Positions 49,101 through 61,100 of a DNA stretch of 64,000 nucleotides are shown in pieces; position 1 is the first letter of the stretch; every line of letters starts with the position of its first letter. The notes below the pieces were generated by a model. It was not told the DNA's origin. It saw nothing but the letters and a program-made list of their open reading frames with translations, and did no database searches. A program made the position numbers and the translations under genes. Source of the stretch: Crocodylus rhombifer (lineage: Eukaryota; Chordata; Crocodylia; Crocodylidae); NCBI GenBank assembly GCA_038503035.1, contig JAVSML010021650.1:434001-498000 (forward strand), written 5' to 3'.

Positions 49101-52100
49101 GTCACTGTGGGCCATCTTGCCATCCCACTGACCAGGCTCTTTGGCACATGCTATTGCCCCAGCTGATGCTATGGAGGGCTGGTGACCTTGACCACAGGGT
49201 GGGTGGAATATAGAGATGGGCTTTCTGTTACTCCTCATTGCAATTGGGACTGTATGATATTAGGCTGCAGCCCTGCATCTCTTCCCCCTTCCCCCACTGC
49301 TCAGATATCACTGGCACTATCCCTTTTTGCAGCTGAGAGAGGCATGATCTGTGAGCCAGGCACATCTCCGTTTTGGCTCTGCCACTGATATTCACTGCGA
49401 CCTCAGACAATTCACTTCCCATCATCAAGGTACTGCACTACAGCCCTGAACAAGGAGACTGAACAGACTTGTCATTGTATCAGATTAGAGAGTGCAGTTT
49501 CCTAACTGGTTTCCATTTACTTGCTTAACTTTCTCTTTCTTCAGCTGCCCTGCTTTCTGCTCCCTTTAGTGCTTGCTTGTCTTTGCATCCCTGCTCTTCT
49601 ACACCCATTTTATCATCTTTTAGTCTTATCTTGTCTCTTACTTCCAGACAGGGTATTTTGCCAGCCACAAATGAATGAACTAAAACCTACCCAGAGTAAC
49701 CAGCAGATCCCTCCCACCTACCACATAACTGTTTTTCCTGGCGCACAGGTCCCTAGAGGTGTCAGTGTTTTGCTGTGGGATTCTCTAGTCCCTAGCTTCT
49801 GCTTGTAGATGGGATCTGGGTCCTAGAGACTCTTCTACACTCTAAGGTGGAGGGACAGCCCTACAGCAGTAAATTCTACCTCTCTCTACTGCCACATCCT
49901 AGACATATTTATCTGTTTAATATCTTGGCCCTGGGCTGTAGTGTACCTGAAGGGATGCTCACCTGATCATGGGTTAGCATGTCCTGTTTTCATATCACAA
50001 ATCATCCCATGAAGACAGCTATTTTGTCTCTCAGAAAAGCTTCCATAGGAGCAATTTTCCAGCCAATTTATTGAGAAATTATGAAATTACAGTTGACACA
50101 TTTCTCTGTGAATCAGCTGGATGACTTTGGAGAAGTGACTTTTATTCTCTGCTTCAGTTTCCCATCTACAAAATTAGCATGAAGCAAATTCTTTTTCCTT
50201 CTGCCTAGGAATGCCATGAAGATTCTTTAGTTATTATTCTGTTGGCACCATGTAACTGCTAAAACTTATTCCGATCTGCCAAAACTGTCACCTAGGGTAC
50301 TGAGTGATGTTCTTGGAGAACAACAAAAAATACATAAAGCGGTTATGAGCTGTTTTCCCTCACCCCCTCTAGACTTTCTCTGCATTTCCAAATGCTTCTA
50401 ACACTGCAGTGCCTGGGCACTGCACATAAATTAGAGAGAAACAGTGAGATGTGTCCAGAAGGGACAAAAAAGGCTAAAAAGAAAGGCTACAAAGGATGGA
50501 GGACAGGATTCACCTCCAAGAAGGTTTATTCTGTACTGGTCCAGTCCTGCAGGAAGCAAACCAGGAAAGCCAAGGCTGCAACTGAACTCCAACTAGCTTC
50601 GAGCATCAAGGACAATAAAAAGTCCTTTTTCAGATATGTGGGGAGCCGGAGGAAAAGCAAGGGAAACATTAGACCCCTGCTGAACCAGATGGGACAACTT
50701 ACAACTGATGCCCAGGAAAAAGCAAACCTATTAAATGGGTACTTTGCATCGGTCTTTCATCAGTCCCATGGGACGCCCATGCCTGCTACGGGACAGGGAG
50801 GTCCAGGTGAGGGAGATCCCCGCCCTCTATTAATGCTGACCTCATGAAGGAGCACCTTGAGAAGCTGGATACCTTCAAGTCAGCCGGCCCTGACAATCTA
50901 CATCCCAGGGTATTCAAGGAGCTGGTGAGCACCATAGCCCGGCCCCTGGCACAGATCTTTGAAAAGTCCTGGCACTCTGGTGTAGTGCCCAAAGACTGGA
51001 AGAAGGCCAATGTGGTGCCTATCTTCAAGAAAGGGAGGAAAGTGGATCCAGCAAACTATAGGCCCATCAGCCTGACTTCTATCCTGGGGAAGGTCTTAGA
51101 AAAGTTTATTAAGGAGGCCATCCTTAATGGACTGGCTGACGCCAACATCCTGAGGGATAGCCAGCATGGGTTTGTTGCAGGTAGGTGTTGATTGATCTCA
51201 TTTCCTTCTACGACCAGGTGACCTATCACCTGGACAAGGGAGAAGAGATTGATGTCATATATCTTGACTTGAAAAAAGCCTTTGATCTGGTATCCCATGA
51301 TCACCTCTTGGTGAAACTGGCCAGTTGTGGCCTTGGGTCCACCACAATCCGCTGGCTGGGAAATTGGCTCCATGGTCGAACCCAGAGGGTAGTAACTGAT
51401 GGAAGTCAATCATCATGGTGTCCTGTGACCAGTGGGGTCCCCCAAGGCTCTGTCCTTGGACCCATATTGTTCAACATCTTCATTAATGATGTGGACATTG
51501 GAGTCAGAAGCGGACTGGCCAAGTTCGCCGACGACACCAAACTTTGGGGCAAAGCATCCACACCAGAAGACAGGCGAGTGATCCATGCTGACCTGGACAG
51601 GCTCAGCAAATGGGCGGACGAGAACCTGATGGTGTTTAACACTGAAAAATCCAAGGTTCTCCACCTTGGGAAGAAAAACCTGCAGCATCCTTATAGGCTT
51701 GGCAGTGCTACTCTGGCTAGCACTACAGAAGGAAGAGACTTGGGGGTCACCATTGACCTCAAGATGAACATGAGCCTGCAATGCAATGCTGCAGCTAGTA
51801 AAGTGACCAAAATGGTGGCTTGCATCCATAGATGTTTCTCAAGCAATCCCGGGACATCATTCTCCCCTTGTACTCGGCCTTGGTGAGGCCGCAGCTGGAG
51901 TACTGCATCCAGTTTTGGGCTCCACAATTCAAAAAAGATGTGAAGAAGCTTGAGAGAGTCCAGAGAAGAGCCACGCGCATGATCAGAGGTCAGGAAAACA
52001 GACCTTACGATGACAGGCTGAGAGCCATGGGGCTCTTTAGCCTGGAAAAGTGCAGGCTCAGGGGTGATCTGATGACCACCTATAAGTTTATCAGGGGTGA

Positions 52101-55100
52101 CCACCAGTTTTTGGGGGAACATTTGTTCACCAGAGCACCCGAAGGGATGACAAGGTTGAACGGTCATAAACTACTACAATATCGTTTCAGGCTGGACATA
52201 AGGAAGGATTTATTTCCTGTCCGAGCCCCCAAAGTCTGAAACAGCCTGCCATCGGCGGTGGTTCAAGCACCTACATTGAACACCTTCAAGAGCAAATTGG
52301 ATGCTTACCTTGCTGGGATCCTATGACCCCAGCTGACTTCCTGCCCTTTGGGCGGGGGGCTGGACTTGATGATCTTCTGAGGTCCCTTCCAGCCCTAATG
52401 TCTATGAAATATATGAAATTCTCTATCCTACTCTTTGGTTTAGTAAAAGTGATTCAGTAGGAAGATTCCTTTAGTGAGTGATCCTGGCACAGCAACCAAC
52501 ATGGCCAAAGGAAGGAGCCAGATGTGCACAGGTTTAGAATCCAAGGTCCATATCTGGCCTGTGTCTTCAAATACCAATGTACTGGGCAGCTGTACACATG
52601 TAACAAGCAAGTAGATGCAACTACAAAAAATATAACTGCAATTGTATGTTGCCAATACCCATGTCCACAGTTACCCATTCCACATGTGCAAATTCCCATT
52701 GCATGCACTGTTCTCTGGCTGTGTATACTGTCTGCATATTTTATTAATTCAATTTAGTCTGTTGCCTTTGTGAAAACAAGATGCAGACAGAATCAGCCAG
52801 CTCTGGGAACAATTCAGGTTGATGATATATAAGATTCCCTGACACAGCTCTGCCAAGGCAACTCAGTCTTAATTCTTCAAGACATTCCTGGGGTGTGCCC
52901 AAGGTCTGCAAATGCACGTTAGCTGTGGCCTACAGATCCTAATCCCCTTTTATTCCAAGCTTGAGTTCTCACAAGGTGCTAATCGTGCATGTTGTAGTGC
53001 CCCCTGCTATTCTAGCATCAATCCCCACTGCCAGGGCACTTTTCTTTTGAGAAAGAAGTATATGCTGTTAATCCATCCTTGTATTCCCTCTAAACAGAAA
53101 CTGTCATTTGGGCCAGATTGTAGAGTGCTTCTGCAGCAATAAATTAATGAGGCCTCAAAACCTCTGAAAACAATAATTAATAATGTTAGAAATTCCACAC
53201 CTATCAAACTGCCATAGCAATAGCATCGTGATAACCCAGCAAGTCAATAACCCAAGGTATAGGCCTCTGAGAGAAAGAGGTTTTCTTAACACATTATTCT
53301 TTATGCTAGAAACATCAATTCAAAAACAAAGGGAAGCAGGAGTTATACAACTTTCCAGGATGTATTGTTATTATTCCGAGTGAATGATATCCATATGCTG
53401 TAAAACATGTGGCCATAAAAGACCCTTTATTAGCTTACAAGGGTTGTCATATTCCTCAGGGGCTGAATTGAGCTGGCTCACCCTGGCTTGTTTGAACTGT
53501 GCTTTTTCCTGTTGGAGATACCTTGTGTTTCAGGAGCTGAGCTTTCCATTTAATAGCAGAAGTGACATCCTAAAGATTGTGACTTCTGTGTTTGCTGGGA
53601 GTCAAAATAAGAATCAGATGTAAACCAGTGTAATTCTGCAGGCCTGGAAGATGTGAGAAACAGATAACAGGTTTGTGAAAGGGGTGAACCATCCTTCTGC
53701 TTTTCTAAGTTTTTTGAAAACTCTGAAGCCTAGTGGTGATGATGCTTTAAATGTGAGTGATCTTAACAGTTTCACTGGATCAGAGGGACAACTGCATTAC
53801 ACAGATTTGTGCAGGGTGTTGTGATGGGTATCTCTAACTGATGACATGAGGGTATTGAGCTTGTAAGGTAATTTTCCTCCAGTTAGACTACTGGCATCTT
53901 CATTTACCAACAGCTTAATGATCACTGAAAGTCCTGATCTTGACCTAATTTACACCTGTTCTGCACCAGAATAACACCACTCACTTCAGTGAATATGTGA
54001 GTGAAAGCAGAACAAAGTTCAGTAGCTCTCAGGGAAGCAAACTTGTTTAAACATCCCATTCTGGAGTAAGTCTCTATTCTGTGAAACTGTGCTACTCAGT
54101 GCACTGGTTAACTACTCTTCAGATCAGGCAGGCTGCTTCTTGACACAGAAAGTCTCAAGAGTTTATGTATGTATTTGTGCATGTACATGTATGTCATGGG
54201 GGACATGGAGAGGGAAAGGGCACACACAGTCTACCCAGTATTTTGGCCAAGCAGATAAGCCAAATGTAATACATGCAATTAAGAACAGGCTGGACATCTT
54301 CTGTGGTGTCCTGCATATTTCAGGACTAGGTGCTTGGGACTGAAAGAAGCATCCTGTTTTCGTTACCCTGCAGTTGACTTGAGGAAAATACAGCAGGTAA
54401 TAGCCACAGGCCCTGACCCTCAGTGCTGTGCTGTGCTGTGCACTGACTCTTCTCCCAGATTCAGAATCAAATGCCATATTACAAGTGCTATTGGCTTACT
54501 AGCTAACAAAGGAATGCCATGCCATTAAATAGCCCATGGATTATCCTGAATGATCAACACATTGTATTTTAGCACCTGTGGCTTAGTAGGGTTTTACAGC
54601 AATACCTTGGAAGAGAATGCAGATATTAAAATACCACTGTATCGTTTCTCTGTATAGGACAGGGGTGGGCAAAATGTGGCCTGGGGGCCAGATGTGGCCT
54701 GCCAGACCATTCTATCCAGCTCACAGGACCCCTACAAAATTTAGAAAATTAATATTAATCTGCCCTGGGCTGCCTGTCATGCAGCCCTCAATGGCTTGCC
54801 GAAGCTTAGTAAGTAGCCCTCTGCCCAAAATATTTGCCCACCCCTGGTATAGGATGTAGCACCTTGACTTACGGCTGTAACCTGTATTTTGAGCAGCAAA
54901 ACAGTGCAAGTAGATGAAAATTAGGGCTCCTATTGAAAACAATAGGGGGACTGCCTTTGACTTCAGTGGAAACAGGGCTTGATCAAGAGTCCTGTGTGCT
55001 TTAAGGGTCTGCTACTCCTTGAATAATGGAGGCATGTTACTAACCTAGTGTTATTGCAAGTACTCAATTGGGTTTCACAGCAACATGGGCAACATATTAC

Positions 55101-58100
55101 AGTTACTGCAAGGTAGAAGCCAGATCTATAGTTGAAAGGCTGTACAAGTCCAACTTGACTGTACTGGCACATGTGTAAAGAGAACTGAATTCAGGATTAT
55201 ATTCTGTCCAGTGCTAGATTTAGGCATAAGCTAAGTAAGTTTCAGCTTGGGGCGTCACGTTACGAGCGGCCTCTAAAGCAACCCTCAGGCTGCGAAGGGT
55301 CAGCTGCTGGACTGGAAGTGACTGTGGACCAGCAAACTGCGGCCCCGCAGAATTGGGTGGAGAGGCCACAACTCCTTCCGCAGGGCCTGCGGCTGCTGTG
55401 GTTGAGGCTTGGGCCCACCCCCCTGCCTGGGGGGTGAAAGCATCTTTACTTGTGTTCTGGCGGGAAATTCTGGCCACGGGGCTCTGCATGGTGGGCCACA
55501 GTTTGCTGGGCTGCAGCCACTTCCAGCCTCCAGTTTGCCAGGCTATGGCATAGAAAAGTTGGGAACCCCTATCTTAGGGCTTCAGGCCAGCATGTCATAA
55601 TCCATCCCTGATTCTGTTCCTTATGCACTCTGACTTCCAGGCTGTTCAATGTTTGATTACTAGGCCTGTGCGACTCGGCAGTGATCTGATCTGGCTTCAG
55701 ATCCAGGCACTTCAAATGGCTGCAATCCGATTGGGAGGACCAGACCAGGTTTCCACCTCAATCTGGCTCAGGTGGCTCCCAAGCTTCGGAGCCGCCTGAG
55801 AGATCCAGCCATAGGGTATAATGGGAAATCAGTGAAATATCTATAACTTTATTGTTTCTTGTCTAGTTTGGATGAAGCTTGCAGGGATGGTAGCCTCTGC
55901 TGAGAGCATGAAACCTGCCAAGTTTCAAGAATATTGATGGAGGGGTTTGGGGGGAACTGTACCCCAAATTCTTGAAAGCCAAACTCATGTCATGGCTGTC
56001 TGTTACACCATGGGGGCGGGGGGTGGGGGGAGGTGTCAAAACTGCAGGGCTGGTAGCTCTTACTGAGGCCACAAAGCCTGCCAAGTTTCAAGGAGATAGG
56101 TGCAGAGGTTTGGGGAAAACAGTACCTCAAGCTGCGGACAAGCAAAACTTGTGCCATGGGTGACCCTGTGTGTGCTAAGGGTTAGCGGGGTGACAGCTGC
56201 AGGGAGGTTCTGGGGCCCAGCACCCCTAGCTGCTGACAGGCAAAACTTGTCCCAAGACTGGGGCAGTTGATTGTCTGTATTGAATCTTTTCTCTCCTTGG
56301 CCTGGTTTCATAGGTGCTAATTGATGCTGGTTTAGTCATTATGTAGTAGCTGAGATCCTGTGTATTGAGCTGGTCCCTGGTCCCTGAGTGAATCATGATT
56401 GGTTGATTGGTAACTGGTAACACAGTAGCTTAGCAGCCAGGCCTGCAGCGGTGTCTCTCCCCAAGAGGAAGACAGTCCCACAAGTACCCATGTCACAAGT
56501 TTTGCTTGTCCACAGCTTGAGGTGCAGTTCCCCCCAAGCCCCTGCACCAATCTTCTTGAAACTTGGCAGGCTTTTTTGCCTCAGCAAGAGCTACCACTCC
56601 TGCAGTTTTCACTCTGCTATGTTCTAACACCTAGACATGACATGAGTTTTACTTTCAAGAATTTGGGGTACAGTTCCCCCCAAACCCCTGCACCAATCTT
56701 CTTGAAACACAGCATGTTTCATTATCTCTCCAAAGTCTACCACCCCTGAAAATTTAATCCAAATCGGACAAAAAACCAACAAAGTTATAGATATTTTATT
56801 GTTCCCCCCATTATATCCTATGGCCGGATCTCTGAGGCGGCTCCGAAGCCCTTCGGATGCACCGAACCGCTTTGGGAAGCTGAACAAGGCAGTGCTTCAA
56901 CCCAGACGTGCTGCTTTGGACCCTGAAGCATCGGAAGCTTCTCCGGATCTGAAGCTCTGTCCGAAGCCTCCCAGAGCCCTACTGATTACCTAAGCAGTGT
57001 AGAGCCCTACTCACACAATGCACTGGGGCTGGACTTGTACCAAGCAGGTCTCTACCCTACTGGGGCTTTCGTTGAGATGAAAAGTGAGTTCATGATACAG
57101 TTGTAGTTTTTCTTTCTCTTCCATCTCACCTAACCATATTTCTGTAGCAGCCTAAACCTACCGGTAATTAAAATTTGGCAGATGTTCCCAGTTCTCTGTG
57201 GCTGGGCACATTAATTATCTTCTGGGTCTATCTGACATACTACCAGAAAATGGAAACAGCATTTCAAAAGAGAACAAGGGATTTCTGCATATGTTCCATG
57301 AAAATTAGCTACCAACCAGGCCAGGAGATGGACTTGGCAAGAGAACAGTTTGATCCCTGAATGTGATTTCTGTGCCCTCATTTTCCCCAGCTGCACTGGA
57401 TTAAGTGGAAGTGGTCACTTTTCCTGTTTTGTGTTGTGCGGTAGGCCTGTGCGAAGCGGTTAGTATTCACTTCGGATTTGGCCAATTCGGGGGATAATGA
57501 TTCGATCTGGTGATTTGAATCGCTGTCCCAAATTGATTTGGCCAAATCTGATTCAGAGAATCACACAGGTCCATCCCCCACCCGCTCCCAGCCCCAGCTC
57601 CCAGCACTTTGGGGAAAAAAAGTCCTGACTCAGTGGGTGCTACCAGGTGGAGGGATGATCCCTGCTTCCCCAGAGCTGGGGTGGGCAGGCAGCCATTGGT
57701 GGGGGAGATGTGGGGCTCTCATGCAGAGCCTCCCCATGCAGCATGGGGTAGTGGGGGGCAGCGGAGATGGCCCCCCTGCTCAGTAGGACCTGGTGAGTGG
57801 GGGTTTTTTTTAAAAAAGCACCAGGAGCTGGGGTGGGTGGGGCAGCCATGGGGGGGAGGGTCAGGGGGCTGGGGGAGCAGGCAGGGGATGGGGCCTGGCA
57901 GGGGTCCCCCCATGGTCCCCTCCCCCCTCTCCCACCCCCTACTTACTTGCTCCGAGTCTGGCTCCAGCTCCCTGCTGCAACCAGCAGGGACTCCTGGAAT
58001 CATTGAAGCTCTCCGAATCTTTTCAGACCTTTTATTGGTTCCCTTATTTGATCTGAATTTGGATACTGGGCCACTGAATTGGGACGAATCTCCTCTGAAT

Positions 58101-61100
58101 CAAATCTGCACCCAAAGCTTCGCACAGCCCTACAGTGCAGCTGTTTGGTAGGAAGGACTCATGTCATCAGACCCAGATTGCAGAGGGTCTGATTCTGCAC
58201 ATTCTGTCAAACACTGCTATTGGCAGACTCACTGTTGTAGTTCAGTGGTAGAATCCATGTTTGCCATGCACGAGACCCCAGTTTGAATCCTGATAAGCAT
58301 ATAACTATGGCCATTGAGGCACCAAACTTCCAGACTGGGCCTGGCCTTTGGATTCTAAGTCTCAATGGTCTGAAGTGGGGGGCAGAAGGTCTGGGCAGCT
58401 TCCACTTCTCTATACTCCTTCCTGGTGACTTCTCACATATACACTATGATCCAGAAGAATTGATGGTTGCCTACTACTATTGGTGTGAGTGAGTGTGGAG
58501 GGATTTGCATGAGGTGGGGTGTTTTACACTCAACCTGCAGAGATGGGAATGCAGGCAGTGCAGAATCGGGTCCAATGTTTAAAAGCAAAGTGGATATTTC
58601 TAAGCCTTCTGATGAGATTATACATTTTGCTGCAGTGACTCAATAGTAAGGTTTAAAAAGTAAAGTACTGTTTCACATTTAATCAAGCAAAGGCAGTTCA
58701 GGGTGTCCCCTTAGAGCCTAACCAGTTCAGAGAACTTATATAATGCATCTTGGCTTCTGTCTGATGATTACAAAGCAACGCTGCCCATGTCAGACCTCAG
58801 CTGCCCTCCTATTGCATGCAAGCTTCTGGTTACTTCACTGGTTATCATTGGGAATTACTGGCCACAGAGATGCTACAGTTGTTTGTGCAAAACAAAGGTC
58901 TGTAAAGGACTGTAACCTCCAGCTTGGGCCTGAGTTTTGCATTTGGGTCTTGGGAAACTGAGAGCCCTGTTGTTACCAGCAGCTTTCTGCTCCCAGCTCA
59001 AAGCTATAGACAGTCAGTCAAAGGCCTGCAGCTGAGAGCTGCTCTCTGTTCTCCCTGTAAGAGAACAGTATGTCCCCCTGATCAAGTCCTTGTAGAGTTC
59101 CACAAGAGCTGAGGTAAGCTCTGATGTTGAAGTCTAACCAGGGAGCATCCTGATTCTACCTGGAAGCTGAGGCTGAGGGCACATTTCACATGAAAAGGTG
59201 GACCAAGCCAGGTTCACCAGGTTTCAGGTTCTTAAGCAGAGAAAACTTGAGAGGAATCAGGCTAATCTACCCCTCCGCAGACTCTTGGAACTCTCCCTGA
59301 CCTGTAACACTGCCCCCCACAGAGCCCTCAGTTATATCTTGTTGCTTCAGAACAAAGAAGCAGTCATCCACATATCTTTTGATCGCTCCCTTCATCTCCC
59401 ATCCTCAGGGGGTCCCAGGGCACTGCATGCATTTTCAGGGAGAGGAGGCTGTCTACCTGGCTGATGCCAATTCACTCCTGGACAGTCTCTCTGGTTTGGC
59501 TGCTCACTGTACTAATAGCTTTTACTTGGGCCAGCTGCTGGCTACAATGAAATAGCAATTAGCTCAGTAAGCTTTAGGCTTAGGACAAATAGCCCTAGCA
59601 GCAGCAGAGCATTCCTCCATCAGGACCTTCACTGCAGAGAGGGAGCAGCTTTGCAGGTCCCCTCACAGGTGCAGGATGCAACAAGTCGGCTGGTCCCTGG
59701 GTTCTTCCCAGTGGTCAGAAGCCCTGATGAGACACAGAGCTCTATGGCTGGGTGGTAAGGAAGGGCTGGTTGGGCTTTTCTGTATCCCTGTATTTTAAAA
59801 GGAGCAGTGTTACACAGGTGTACTCACTCCTGGTGCCTTGTCTTCAGTTGCACAGAGAACAAGGCAGCTGATGACAGAACTGGGAAAACCACATTGTAAA
59901 AAGTTGTCCAAGCTACTATATTACGACTCTGAAGAACTAGGTTCAAGTCCCTGCTCTACCAAAGTTTTCTTGTGTGACCTTGGATGAGTCCCTTGGCCTC
60001 AATGTGCCTCAGTAAAATGGAGATAGTTGCATGTGCACCTCTGCCTCACGGAGGTGTTGTGAATATAAATATACAGAACAGGGGGTGTCTGGGTAATGTG
60101 GTGATGGGGGCCCATGTTGGTTCTATACGTAGATGGGCTCAGAATCATAATCCCAGCAAGCTAGTGGGGTTTTGAAGTTAACTGCTTTAGAAAAGTGATG
60201 GGATTTTATGAGGAGATTGTTTCTAGGATTTGGAGCCTTTCTCTGTGATTTTTAAATCCAGTTGTAACTGACAGTTGTTTCCTGACCCATGGAAGAGAGC
60301 TCTGTGGTCTTGCTTCTGTTGTCTGTGGGTCAGGATCCCCACCAAGTCAGACTCCTGCCTCCCTGGCAGCAGCATGTAGCTGCCAATAGCCACAGTGTCC
60401 TTAAAAGTACCGAGACAGATTATCAAAGCCCCTTTCTACTAATGGTAGTAACTAGAAATAGGGTCTCAGAAGAGAATAAGATGGTCTTGGGGAGCCATCT
60501 CCCCTTCCCATTCTTGGAGGTGGTTCTAACTGGGTAGGACATTTATGCTTGGGTGGCATCTCAGCTCTTGCTCTGTTTTCACTTATACAAATGAAAAATA
60601 ACTCCACAGATAAATATAGCTGGTATACACAAGATCACAAGCCGATTTTGGGAGCTTGCGTATCTGCTAATCCTAGTAAAGGGATGTGTTTTGGGTGTGT
60701 CTGGGAGGAGGCCAAGCTAACACCCGGAAGGGGAAGTCAGCTTTGCAGAACCTGGAGGCCACAGGATAATGACCTACTGCATCTGCTGACTTGCTAGTAT
60801 TGGAAAGGGGAGCTGCTCTTAAATGACCTAATGGCTCTGGAAAGGTACCCAAAGTAACGTCTCTGGAAAAGGGAACTGCGGCATGGCCCAAAAATTACCT
60901 TGCTTTGCAGCATGTGACAATGCTTGCTTTAACTTGAAAAGCTGATAAGGCTAGAAGCTTTTGTGTGATTGGAGGATCAATGGGAATAGGAAGAAGTAAA
61001 GATATAAAAGTCATAAGAACTAGGCCCTGGGTGGAACTACTTTGGGGAGGACAAGGCGGAGGACCTGATAAAGGAGTTAGTCTTGCCACCCTGGACGCAG

